From the NCBI RefSeq assembly GCF_000963695.1, contig NZ_LAJX01000119.1:1-43444 (forward strand): a stretch of DNA of 43,444 nt. The letters are read 5' to 3'. The notes under the pieces were generated by a model. It had not been told where the DNA came from. It was given only the letters and a program-made list of their open reading frames with translations, and did not search any database. This document shows, in pieces, positions 16,944 to 26,793 of this stretch (positions are counted from its first letter, which is position 1; each line of letters starts with the position of its first letter). A program made the translations under genes and the position numbers. Source of the DNA: Methylocucumis oryzae (lineage in GTDB: Bacteria > Pseudomonadota > Gammaproteobacteria > Methylococcales > Methylomonadaceae).

Positions 16944-17893
16944 CTAGCCTAGCAAATTATCTAAAATCATCATGACAATAAAGCCAAGCATTAACGTAAA
17001 TGTCGCAAAGCGCGACCGGCCATTACTATGCGTTTCTGGGATAATTTCTTCACTAATCACGAATAACATCGCACCGGCGGCAAAGCCCATTGCGAGAGGC
17101 AATAACGGCTGGAAAATCGTTACCATAGTAATGCCCAATAAACCACCGACAGGCTCAACCAATCCCGTTACCAAAGCAATACCCACAGCGCGCCATTTAT
17201 CATAGCCTAACGCGACTAACGGCAACGCAACCGCTAAACCTTCAGGAATATTTTGTAAAGCAATCGCAATCGCCAACACCACGCCATTATTAATATTACC
17301 CGCGCCGAAACTCACCCCAACCGACATGCCTTCAGGAAAGTTATGAATTGTAATAGCGATAATAAACAACCAGATTTTTTTCATTGAGGTAAGGTGTTTA
17401 TCGCTAATGCTATCAAAATGTACATGAGGCATTTTACTGTCGGCGAAATGCAAAAATAGCGCGCCAATAATCATACCCAATGACACCGCGTATATGCCCT
17501 TACCCGGCCATAACGCATTCGCACTGTCTATACCTGGCACCAATAAAGAAAACGCGGTTGCCGCTAACATCACGCCAGCCGCAGCGCCTAATAAGCTATT
17601 AAATAAGTTATTGGATATATTTCTAAAAAATAACGCCGGCAAAGCCCCCGCACCCGTCGCTAAGCCCGCTAAAATACTGGCAAAAAGCCGATAACGACAA
17701 TTTTGCCAAAAATCAGATATAAAAGACCAAAAAATAAAGCCGTTACTGCTAGTAATACGCCCGTAAGCACTGACCAGCGCTTAACCGGTGGCATATTCAA
17801 CCACACTTGATACTGTGGATGATTAACCACTCGCTCACATCCCCCATTAATAAAGGCTTCCAAGTTATTCATTATATTTGTTGTTATAGTCAT
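16944..17893 (-). CDS. ZIP-family metal transporter with N-terminal extension, one frameshift
   Basis: The core has ZIP signatures: AITIHNFPEGMSVGVSFGAG (helix IV metal site) and ALQNIPEGLAVALPLVALG (helix V), then GLVEPVGGLLG and GAMLFVISEEIIPETH. Before it, about 70 residues include a soluble stretch and an extra transmembrane helix (WSVLTGVLLAVTALFFGLLYLIF). The frame is broken near the five-A run 17682-17686, where one base appears missing (IGFFASILAGLATGAGALP would be restored). Zinc or a similar divalent ion is the expected substrate. It probably forms an operon with the GDT1 gene downstream. Confidence 0.87.
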
Positions 17894-18211
17894 AGTCTTA
17901 CCTGTAAATTAAGCGTGTTTTTAGCCAATTATTATTATACTAAATCCAGGTTTTACTTATGGGAATTGTTAAAATTCAAACATCAAAATTGCGAGCTGTG
18001 TACTTAGAATATTACCGCACATGCCAACTTTGAATCTTTTCGCAGGTATTATCGACCAAAATTTAGGGTATAAACACAGCTGGCACTTAATAACTACTAT
18101 TAACAATGACTTGCTGATTTTAAAGCACTTGCCATACTCAAAATAGCTGATAGGTTGTTTCATGAGCGTATACGCTCTGTTAAAAAACAATGACAAGGTT
18201 ATGAGGAGAAG
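17894..18211. other. intergenic, no gene seen
   Basis: AT-rich and without a frame that looks coding; a 75-codon minus-strand frame at 17969-18196 has no family features or ribosome site. It should hold the leftward promoter of the ZIP gene and the rightward promoter of the small membrane protein at 18212. Confidence 0.4.
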
Positions 18212-18349
18212 ATGATGTTTAGAATGCTGCTTGAAATCGCGTTAGTGCTAGGGGTCTTATCAGGTTTGTTTTATATGATGCGTACATTACAAAAAGAGCA
18301 AAATGAAGATAGGCAGGCTTTAAATAAAACAACATCGGATGTTGAATAG
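18212..18349 (+). CDS. 45-residue single-pass membrane protein
   Basis: ATG 18212 (or 18215) stands behind a strong GAGGAGAAG. The product MMFRMLLEIALVLGVLSGLF is a transmembrane helix of about 20 residues, followed by a charged tail (RTLQKEQNEDRQALNKTTSDVE). A perfect rho-independent terminator lies 14 bases past the stop. Good ribosome site, hydrophobic helix and a private terminator make it a likely real gene. I recognise no family. Confidence 0.6.
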   Translation: MMFRMLLEIALVLGVLSGLFYMMRTLQKEQNEDRQALNKTTSDVE

Positions 18350-18362
18350 TCATAATAGATAC

Positions 18363-18402
18363 AAAAAACCGGTCATTTACAAGAAGAATGACCGGTTTTT
18401 TT
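18363..18402 (+). terminator. rho-independent terminator, likely bidirectional
   Basis: ACCGGTCATT and AATGACCGGT form a perfect ten-pair stem with a nine-base loop, flanked by six As and seven Ts. It serves the small membrane protein gene on the left and possibly the PEP-CTERM gene arriving from the right. Confidence 0.9.
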
Positions 18403-18441
18403 ATGGGTCAAGAAGCGGTTAATTATGCAATCTATTGATTA

Positions 18442-19034
18442 TTAACCCACAAGCTTAGCTCGTTTACGTTGGGTTAAGCCTAATCCGGCAAGACCCGTTG
18501 CGAATAACCAAGCGGCTGCAGGGACAGGAACAGCATTTACGTTAGCAGCATCATAAGTAATATTATCTAAGACATATACACCTCCTTTTCCAATCACTCT
18601 AACTTCATCTACTAATCCAGCGTAACCACTCGCTAAGAAAGTAGGTACTGATGTTTGTATAAGACTAATTGATGTGGCAACTAGGCTGCCTAAATAATAC
18701 ATTTCAAACGACACAGGACCCTTGCTTGAATTGCCCGAAACATAAGCACCGATAAAGACACTTTTGCTCAAAAAATAAAACGGTACGGCGGAATCCCAGC
18801 CGCCATTGTATTTAGCGTAATTGCTATAAATTCTACTAAAAGGGCTTTGTGGGTTGTATGGATCTTGAGCATTGCTATAAGTTTGCCAGTTATCATCCCA
18901 GTTAATGCTTGATAAGGTGAAGGTACTAAGCCATCCGCTAAATCATCGAATGTTACTACCGTTGCTGCATTCGTTACAGACGCCATAACTAATAAAGTAA
19001 GTAGACAAATTAGTGCTAAGATTCTGTTGTACAT
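18442..19034 (-). CDS. PEP-CTERM sorting-domain exported protein, one frameshift
   Basis: ATG 19034 follows GGAG and gives a signal peptide (LALICLLTLLVMASVTNAAT). The C-terminus VPVPAAAWLFATGLAGLGL followed by QRKRAKLVG is a PEP-CTERM-type signal: P-x-P, a hydrophobic helix and a basic tail, recognised by exosortase. The body (INWDDNWQTYSNAQDPYNP, VSFEMYYLGSL, DEVRVIG, YVLDNITYD) resembles secreted PEP-CTERM lectin-like domains. One G seems lost near 18907; restoring it reads PSPYQGINWDDNW. About 197 residues. No exosortase gene lies in the window. Confidence 0.82.
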
Positions 19035-19391
19035 GATAAGCTCCACTGTGTTAACAAGATTGCGCTTCGATTTTAGATACGAAGCAGCTAATAAAGTAAA
19101 AAGAGCACCAAAACAACGCTGTGATATTTTACCCATCTACTTTTACAATTATTTACATTGATTTTAACGTTGAATTTCTTTAGTCGGCTTATCTTATAAG
19201 TAAGATAAATAACATCTTAAGTCAATGGATTTTTTAAGGTAATAATACCCAATGTTTGTTAACAATTTATTTATATTTAACTGCTAACCTTTGCGCCGAA
19301 GTCAAGCTGAATGCACGCTTAATAGAGTGAAATTAAACTTTATTGCGTAGCCGCCTTGACGGGTAGTCATTTTTAATAGAGCAGGTGTTTT

Positions 19392-21873
19392 ATGTGTAGT
19401 AATAAAACTAAAAATGCGAAGCGGCTCACAATAGCCTCTTGTTTTGTATTATCCTTATCGGTCATACCGAGTTTAGCTAGCGAAGCTATCACGTCTATCA
19501 TCGCTGAAAACGACACAATAGCCGATGCTGTACTTGGGCAACCTGATTTGGCCCAGCAAACCCGTACTAGCGGGCGTGGTTTAAGTGGCCCCGCTATTTA
19601 TATTGCGGTTGATAAATCAGCGACCCCAAACCGTGTGTATGTTGCTGATAGTGCTAACCATCGAATTTTAGGCTGGAAAAATTTGAAGGTATTTAAAAAT
19701 CATGCACCTGCCGATATTGTGATAGGGCAGCCTGATTTTATTGCTAATAGTTGTAATCAAGGCGGTAATCCATCGGCAGCCAGTCTTTGTTACCCAAACG
19801 GTATAGCCGTTGATTTAAAAGGCAATTTGTATGTAGCTGATTCAAGTAATAATCGAGTGTTGTTTTATCATTCGCCATTTAAGCAAGATAAAGTCGCTGA
19901 TGAGGTTTTTGGTCAGTTCGGCAGCTTTACTACCAACGATACCGACCCCGATGGTGCTTCTGAAAATACTTTGGCTCGTCCCACAGGTGTGCGTTTAGAC
20001 AATGTCGGAAATGTTTATATTTCAGATAGTTATAATAATCGTGTTTTAGCATTTTATAACCCGTTTGTAGTCAGTGATATTAACGGAACAGGCGATACAA
20101 CAGCTGATAAGGTTTTTGGTCAATTCGATTCATTTATAAGCAAAGACGTGAATAACGGCGGCATTAGCGCTGAATCATTATTTCGCCCAGACAATATAGA
20201 CGTTGATGCCGAGGGCAATCTTTATATCGCTGATACTGGCAATAATAGGGTGTTGAAGTTTAACAATCCGCTATTGACCGACACTAAAGCAGATAAAGTC
20301 TATGGCCAAAACGGCTTGTTCACGACGGGTGTGTGTAATATTGGCGATGTTATTACAGCAGATTCGTTATGTGGTCCTGGAGCTATTGCAACTGATGGCA
20401 ATAATTCCGTTTATATTGCTGATAAATTTAATAACAGAATTGCCATTTATGCGAAAAACTCAACGTCTGCTAGCAAAGTGTTAGGACAAAATGATTTAAC
20501 CACTAATGTTTGTGCGGGTAATCCGGCTATATTTAGCCTGAGTAAAGTTGATTTTCGACCTGTTGATGGTTATGGCTTATGTAATCCGGTAGATATTGCT
20601 TTAGATAGTACTGTTACCCCTAATAGCCCAAATGTTTATGTTGCTGATGGGGCAAATAGTCGTATTTTGCAATACCAACCTAGCCCAGTTTCCGATAAGA
20701 ATCCAACACTAGTAATTAAATCTGCTCAATCAGCCACTAATGTGTTAGGTCAATATGCGTTAACCACTAACCATTATGACGATTTCAATAGCCGAACCTT
20801 TAGTTTTGCCAGTAAACAGAGTGAAGGCGTAATAGCGATAGATAAAAGTGTCACACCTAATCGCGTTTATGTGGCTGATACGCTTAATCACCGGGTTTTA
20901 GCATTTAAAAGCCTTGCTGCCTTTCATACAAAATCGCCTGCGGCTTTCGTCATTGGGCAAGCTAAAGCGTATACCAATGAACCCAATGCAGGCGGCGAGA
21001 TTAGTGCGAGTGGTTTAGCTCTACCGTCAGGTGTCGCCGTTGACAGTATCGGTAATCTTTATATTTCAGACACCGACAATAACCGCGTATTAATCTATAA
21101 CACGCCATTTAGCTCAGATACCGTTGCCGATAAAGTATTGGGGCAATTGGGTAATTTTTCCTATCATGATTGTAATAGGGGCGATAACCTAGGCTCAGAC
21201 AGCTTATGTTTCCCAACTGGTTTGAGGTTAGATGGTAAAGATAATTTATACGTCGCCGACCAAGGCAATAACCGGGTTTTAAAATATTTACGACCTGCTA
21301 TTTCTGATGACAAAGCTGACCAGGTATACGGTCAAAACGGTAGCTTTACCAGCAACGCTTGCAATATGACAGTTAATCCTAATACACCTCTACCTGCCAG
21401 TGCCAATTCGTTATGCTATCCGAATGACGTAGCCCTAGATGAGGCGTCTAATTTATATGTTGCTGATTCGTCTAATAACCGAGTATTACTCTTTACCCCT
21501 ACTGATACCACAGCGGATAACGTTTTAGGTCAGCCTGATATGGTGACAAATGTCTGTAATTACTTAGGTGTATCAGCTTACAGCTTATGCCGTCCTAGAG
21601 CAGTGATTAGCAATAGCCGGGGCGATGTCTTTGTTGCTGATAACGAAAATAACCGAGTATTGAAATATACAACGCCGTTGACTACTGATGCGCGTGCCGA
21701 CCGCGTTTTTTGGACAAAACAATCAATTTAATCAAGCATCATGCAAAACAATCAGCCCATCTACCTTATGTGGTCCAGAAGGTGTAGCGATGGATGCCGC
21801 TGATAATTTATATGTGGTCGATGCTTATCGCGACCGTGTAGTGCAATTTTTTAAAACCCTAATACAGCGCTAA
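19392..21873 (+). CDS. exported NHL-repeat beta-propeller protein 1, one frameshift
   Basis: After a signal peptide (about residues 1-30, FVLSLSVIPSLASEA) the whole protein is built of NHL-like repeats of 50-60 residues. Each combines G(V/I)AVD, NLYVADSSNNRVL and ADKVFGQ-type strands, at least ten units, enough for two propellers. The frame shifts in the six-T run 21706-21711; one T fewer restores RADRVFGQNNQFNQASC and a corrected length of about 826. NHL propellers bind partners or ligands; no enzyme motif was found. It is 15 bases upstream of a close paralogue, a clear tandem duplication. Confidence 0.87.
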
Positions 21874-21888
21874 ACGCTAGGAGTAACC

Positions 21889-24300
21889 ATGTTAAATAAT
21901 TCAAAACCCTCATTAAAACCCTTGTTAACAGCGATAACAGGTATTTTGTTATTGTCCGCACAACCGACTCTTCTGTTGGCAGCCGATAGCCTTGTTAGCG
22001 AAGCCGATACCGTAGCCGATGCGGTTCTTGGGCAATTAGACTTAAACCATAACAGCCATTATTTGGTTGATGGTTATGGCTTAAACTTAGCGGATTGGGA
22101 AACAGGCGATGTCGCTATTGATAACAGCGTTACGCCTAATCGGGTGTATGTAACAGATACCGCCAATAACCGTGTGCTTGGCTGGAGTGATATAAAAGCA
22201 TTTCAAACCCATGCACCGGCTGATATTGTCATAGGCCAACCTAACTTTGCCGAAAATACCGCTAATAACGGTGGTGTCAGTGCAGCAAGTTTAAATGCAC
22301 CTTCTGGTGTGGCTGTTGATAATTCAGGCAATTTATATGTCGCGGATACCGGTAATCATCGGGTGTTATATTATCGCTTGCCCTATAAATCTGGAGGAAA
22401 ACTAGCCGATGAAGTATTTGGCCAAGGTGGCAGTTTTACTAGCCATGCAGAAAACAACGGTGGCGTAACAGAAAACTCACTGTCTTATCCTACCGGTTTG
22501 ACAGTTGATAAAGCTGGTAATTTATACGTCGCAGATAGTGGTAATAATCGCGTTTTGGAATTTCATTCACCATTACGAACTACGGTCGTAACAGGTTCTG
22601 GCGATACCAGTGCGGATAGAGTTTTTGGTCAACTAGGCGTGTTCAGCTCCAACAGCGCTAATGCTTTTGGCGCGACGGCGGACAGTATTTACTACCCTAG
22701 TGATGTAGCTGTTGATATACAAAACAATGTGTATATCGTCGATTCGTTTAATAACCGCGTATTGAAATACAAAAAGCCTCTGGTAACCGATACGACCGCC
22801 GATAATGTCTATGGGCAGGATAAGTTATTTACTACCGTTGAGTGTAATAAAGGCGGAATTTCTAAACGGAGCTTGTGCTACCCTTGGTCGGTTGCTGTCG
22901 ATGCTAATGGCGATGTTTACATTTCCGATAGAAGTAACCAGAGAATTTTGGGTTATGCCAAAGGAAAAACACGGGCGGATACTGTATTGGGTCAACCTAA
23001 CTTTATTCGCCATGAACATGATGTTGAAACTAGCCGTAAAACACTCAATGGTCCTTCAGGTCTAGCGCTGGATAATGCAAACGATGGCGCTAAGCTCTAT
23101 GTAAGCGATGTCTATAATAATCGCGTGTTGCAATACCAGCCTAGTCAAGACGAGGTTACTAAGGAATGGTCGTTTAAACGGTGGCAACCCGCAAGTGGTG
23201 TGTTAGGTCAATATCTATTTAAGACGAGCTACAAAAATGATTTCAATAGTCGTGTCTTTAGTTTTTCTGAATATGATGATTCAGGCTCAATCGCTATTGA
23301 TACTAGCGTGACACCAAGCCGGGTTTATGTCGCCGATACCGCCAATCATCGGGTGTTAGGCTATAACAGCATCGCCGCATTTACCTCTCAAGCTAAGGCT
23401 GATTTAGTCATAGGTCAACCCAATGCTTATAGTCATGAGGCTAATTATGGTGGCTTAAGCAATAAAAGTTTGAATTACCCGCGAGCCTTATCCGTTGACA
23501 AACACGGTAACTTATTTGTTGTCGACAATGGTAATAGTCGAGTGCTGGCGTTTAACACACCATTTACTACGGACACCACTGCGGATGTTGTATTAGGGCA
23601 AAGCGGTAGTTTTACGACTAACAGTTGTAATCAAAATGGTATCAGTGCTGATAGCTTATGTTATCCAGCGGGCATAACCGTGGATAGCAATGATAGTGTG
23701 TATGTGGCGGATTTAAACAACCATCGTGTTTTAAAATACTTAGCGCCATTAACGACAAATGTTGTTGCCGATGCCGTGTATGGTCAAGGCGGCAGCTTCA
23801 CGTCTAGTCTGTGTAATTTTGATGGTGACCCAGATATTGCCAGTGCAAATAGCTTCTGTCATCCCCTTGGTTTAAGCGTCGACGCTGAAGACCGTTTATA
23901 TGTAGCCGACTGGGCAAACAACCGAGTATTAGCCTTTCCTAAAGATACCACCAGTGCCAGCCATGTTTTCGGACAACCCGATTTAACTAGCAAAGCGTGC
24001 GCTACCACCAGCGCCGATAGTTTGTGTCACCCACGCTCAGTTACCGTCAACAGCCAAGCCGACGTCTTTATCAGCGACCATGCCAATAATCGAGTATTGA
24101 AGTACAACAGCCCGTTGACGACTGATAGACGAGCTGATCTGGTATTTGGTCAAGATGGGCATTTCGATACCGGTAGTTGTCTTGCCCCCGTCAGTGCTTC
24201 GACCTTATGCGGTCCTGATACGGTAGCGACTGACAGCGATGACAATTTATATGTTATCGATAGTCAAAATAACCGGATAGTGCAGTTCTTACGTCCGTAA
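21889..24300 (+). CDS. exported NHL-repeat beta-propeller protein 2
   Basis: The 803-residue protein has the same plan as its upstream neighbour: a signal peptide ending near LLLAADS, then repeated VAVDNSGNLYVADTGNHRVL and ADEVFGQGGSF units. Two internal parts each start with a longer SVTPNRVYVADTANHRVLG repeat (near residues 80 and 480), suggesting two propellers. Conserved Cys pairs (NSCNQNGISADSLCYP) recur in both proteins. It lacks frameshifts. It ends before a strong terminator, so the two NHL genes likely form one transcript. Confidence 0.9.
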   Translation: MLNNSKPSLKPLLTAITGILLLSAQPTLLLAADSLVSEADTVADAVLGQLDLNHNSHYLVDGYGLNLADWETGDVAIDNSVTPNRVYVTDTANNRVLGWSDIKAFQTHAPADIVIGQPNFAENTANNGGVSAASLNAPSGVAVDNSGNLYVADTGNHRVLYYRLPYKSGGKLADEVFGQGGSFTSHAENNGGVTENSLSYPTGLTVDKAGNLYVADSGNNRVLEFHSPLRTTVVTGSGDTSADRVFGQLGVFSSNSANAFGATADSIYYPSDVAVDIQNNVYIVDSFNNRVLKYKKPLVTDTTADNVYGQDKLFTTVECNKGGISKRSLCYPWSVAVDANGDVYISDRSNQRILGYAKGKTRADTVLGQPNFIRHEHDVETSRKTLNGPSGLALDNANDGAKLYVSDVYNNRVLQYQPSQDEVTKEWSFKRWQPASGVLGQYLFKTSYKNDFNSRVFSFSEYDDSGSIAIDTSVTPSRVYVADTANHRVLGYNSIAAFTSQAKADLVIGQPNAYSHEANYGGLSNKSLNYPRALSVDKHGNLFVVDNGNSRVLAFNTPFTTDTTADVVLGQSGSFTTNSCNQNGISADSLCYPAGITVDSNDSVYVADLNNHRVLKYLAPLTTNVVADAVYGQGGSFTSSLCNFDGDPDIASANSFCHPLGLSVDAEDRLYVADWANNRVLAFPKDTTSASHVFGQPDLTSKACATTSADSLCHPRSVTVNSQADVFISDHANNRVLKYNSPLTTDRRADLVFGQDGHFDTGSCLAPVSASTLCGPDTVATDSDDNLYVIDSQNNRIVQFLRP

Positions 24301-24405
24301 CAGCCACCGAACGTTAATAGCTCTGTTTAACGCGTTACATTAATGTTGGGAAATAGTTAAGCAACGGTCTCCTCTTCTGTCGCTTAAGCAAGGATGCGCC
24401 TTTTC

Positions 24406-24437
24406 ACGCTACCGATTGCATCGGTAGCGTATTTTTT
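24406..24437 (+). terminator. rho-independent terminator after the NHL pair
   Basis: ACGCTACCGAT and ATCGGTAGCGT make a perfect eleven-pair stem with loop TGC, followed by ATTTTTT. It ends the NHL transcript and leaves the next gene (24464) to its own or read-through transcription. Confidence 0.92.
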
Positions 24438-24463
24438 AACTACATACTCTCTAGGTAACTCTT

Positions 24464-26659
24464 ATGATTAAGAAACTAACTGGCTTAAGCCTCTTGCTGC
24501 TAGCAGGGCTAAGCAATCCTTGTGCAGCACAAATCAATAATCCCATTGTATTTGTCACTCAAGTCCCCATACCCGGTGACTTTTGCGCCCTAACCTCAAC
24601 ATTTTGCAACCAAGAAGGCGATATAGATAGCACCGGACGCGGTGGTGATTTATGGATACGCTATCCTGATGGTAGCCTAAAAAACTTAACTCAAGCCGCA
24701 GGCTTTGGGCAAGACGGTTTTCAAAGCGACCAAGCGATAGCCGTGCGTGACCCAGCGGTGCATTGGAATGGCAATAAAGTGGTTTTTAGTATGGTCATCG
24801 GTGCGCCCAGCCAACGCTATCAAGTTAAGCGTTTTAACTGGCAGTTATACGAAATTACCGGTTTAGGTAAAAACGAAACGCCTGTTATCACTAAAGTCGC
24901 TAAACAGCCATTAACCTACAATAATGTAAGCCCAACGTATGGCACTGACGACAGCATCATTTTTACTTCGGATAGACCGCGCGGCGGCAAAAGCCATTTA
25001 TACCCACAATTAGACGAGTATGAAGAAGCGCCAACGGTAACTGGCTTATGGCGTTTAAACCCAACGACAGGCGCATTAGCCATGGTAACACATGCTCCAT
25101 CAGGGGATTTTTCACCGTTTGTTGACAGCTTTGGCCGGGTGATTTTTACTCGTTGGGATCATTTGCAACAAGACCAGCAAGCGGCTGCGGATAGAGACGG
25201 TGGTGATTATGGTACGTTTAATTATTCCGGCGAGTCGGCTAAAGCCAAGATATTAAATACCCGCAAAGAAGTGTTTCCAGAGCCTATTGCACGCGATGAA
25301 ATTTCGCTAGCGGGTACTAATTTGCATGGTCATGCCTTTAATCAATTTTTCCCTTGGCAAGTGAATGAAGATGGCTCCGAATTAGAAACTGTTAACCATA
25401 TTGGTAGACACGAGTTAGGTGGTAGCTATGTTGAAGGAGTTTTTACCGACGATCCAAGTTTAACAGCGGTTATCGACAGTCCTAACCAAAATAAAATCGC
25501 CAATTTTTTCCAGATTAAACAAGACCCTATCCACCCTAATGATTTCATAGGCGTTAATGCGCCAGAGTTTGGTGCACATGCATCAGGACAAATTGTCCGG
25601 TTAACCCATGTTGAGCCAGGTCATAATCCAGATGATATGCGTATTGAATATGTGACTGACCCGTCAACGTTTGGTTTACTAGGCGATGATGAAACACCTA
25701 GCCCGGAAAATTCTGGCCATTATCGTGACCCAGCCGCGTTAACCGATGGCTCGTTAATCGCAGCTCATACGTTTGAAACTCGACAAGACCGCAACGAAGG
25801 CACAGTGTCTGATGATAACTCCGTATCATCACCTAAATCACGTTATAGCTTCCGTTTACGCACATTAAAGCAATTACCAGGTGGTACTTGGACAGCCGAC
25901 CAACCGCTAACCAATGGCATTACTGAAGTCATTAGCTATTACAGTCCTGACACATTGAGACAATACTCGACTGAACTCTGGGAATTACAACCGGTAGAAT
26001 TAGTGGCTAGAACTCGACCTAATACTAGAGTGACCAGTTTAGGCGCGCCAGAACTGCAAATCTTGCAACAAGAAGGCGTGACTGAAGCGAGTTTAAAACA
26101 GTATTTGAAATCTAAAGGTCTAGCCTTAGCGATTATGCGCAATGTCACGCAACGTGATAGTCATGATAAACAACAGCCGTTTAATCTTGCTGTCAAAGGT
26201 TCTGGCACACAAACGACAGGAAACTCAGGCAAACTCTATGAAGTCGCGCATTTTCAAGCCTTTCAAGCCGATCAAATTCGTGGCTTATACGGCTGCTGCG
26301 GCTCAACCACCCCTAAGCAAGGTCGCCGAGTATTGGGCGTGCCTGTACACGGGGTTACTGCAAACCCACCGTTAGCGGCTGGCGCACCTAAAGGTAGCGT
26401 TAAAATTGCTAATGATGGTTCGGTTGCAATGTTATTACCCACGCAAAGAGCCGTCAGTTGGCAGATTACTGATGACAAAGGTAAATTTGTGGTACGTGAG
26501 CGCAACTGGTTGACATTACAACCGGGTGAAGTTCGCACATGCCCAGCTTGTCATGCACCTAATACCGAAGACCAAGCCGGCCATGCGACAGCAACTAACC
26601 CACCAGAAGCGTTACGGCAATTGCTGGTGTATTTAAAAAGTAATGGCAGCTTGCCATAG
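24464..26659 (+). CDS. HzsA-related exported mono-haem cytochrome
   Basis: A signal peptide (KLTGLSLLLLAGLSNPCAAQ) is followed by TolB-like propeller strands (GRGGDLWIRYPDGSLKNLT, DDSIIFTSDRPRGGKSHLYP, WRLNPTTGALAMVTHAPSGD). A C-terminal domain has one haem-binding CPACH at residues 693-697 and the upstream RGLYGCCGSTTPKQGRR. This matches proteins annotated as HzsA-related, named for the hydrazine synthase alpha subunit. Only one c-type haem site is present and no HzsB/C partners, so hydrazine synthesis should not be assumed. It is periplasmic or outer-surface, lying between the NHL pair and a convergent multicopper oxidase. Confidence 0.83.
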   Translation: MIKKLTGLSLLLLAGLSNPCAAQINNPIVFVTQVPIPGDFCALTSTFCNQEGDIDSTGRGGDLWIRYPDGSLKNLTQAAGFGQDGFQSDQAIAVRDPAVHWNGNKVVFSMVIGAPSQRYQVKRFNWQLYEITGLGKNETPVITKVAKQPLTYNNVSPTYGTDDSIIFTSDRPRGGKSHLYPQLDEYEEAPTVTGLWRLNPTTGALAMVTHAPSGDFSPFVDSFGRVIFTRWDHLQQDQQAAADRDGGDYGTFNYSGESAKAKILNTRKEVFPEPIARDEISLAGTNLHGHAFNQFFPWQVNEDGSELETVNHIGRHELGGSYVEGVFTDDPSLTAVIDSPNQNKIANFFQIKQDPIHPNDFIGVNAPEFGAHASGQIVRLTHVEPGHNPDDMRIEYVTDPSTFGLLGDDETPSPENSGHYRDPAALTDGSLIAAHTFETRQDRNEGTVSDDNSVSSPKSRYSFRLRTLKQLPGGTWTADQPLTNGITEVISYYSPDTLRQYSTELWELQPVELVARTRPNTRVTSLGAPELQILQQEGVTEASLKQYLKSKGLALAIMRNVTQRDSHDKQQPFNLAVKGSGTQTTGNSGKLYEVAHFQAFQADQIRGLYGCCGSTTPKQGRRVLGVPVHGVTANPPLAAGAPKGSVKIANDGSVAMLLPTQRAVSWQITDDKGKFVVRERNWLTLQPGEVRTCPACHAPNTEDQAGHATATNPPEALRQLLVYLKSNGSLP

Positions 26660-26665
26660 TGCTTT

Positions 26666-26700
26666 AAACTCTCTGTTAGCCGTCGGCTAGCGGAGAGTTT
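26666..26700 (+). terminator. hairpin after the HzsA-related gene
   Basis: AAACTCTCTGTTAGCC and GGCTAGCGGAGAGTTT pair over sixteen positions with two G-T wobbles and loop GTC, seven bases after the stop. The T tract is short and interrupted by C, so termination may be partial. Confidence 0.7.
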
Positions 26701-26745
26701 CTCTCTGCTTAACGCCCATTAAGTAACGTGGAAAAATACATTTAT

Positions 26746-26788
26746 CAAAAAACTAGAGGTTTCTGCGCCATAACGACGCAGAAACCTC
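26746..26788 (-). terminator. rho-independent terminator of the multicopper oxidase gene
   Basis: On the minus strand GAGGTTTCTGCG and CGCAGAAACCTC form a perfect twelve-pair stem with a nine-base loop, then TAGTTTTTTG. It begins six bases beyond the oxidase stop. Confidence 0.92.
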
Positions 26789-26793
26789 ACCCT

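Noticed and set aside
17969-18196. 75-codon minus-strand frame as a gene
   Set aside because: No ribosome site, no recognisable features, and divergent promoters are expected there.
24464-26659. True hydrazine synthase alpha subunit
   Set aside because: Only one haem motif is present and no other hydrazine synthase or hydrazine dehydrogenase genes lie nearby; only the HzsA-related name is justified.
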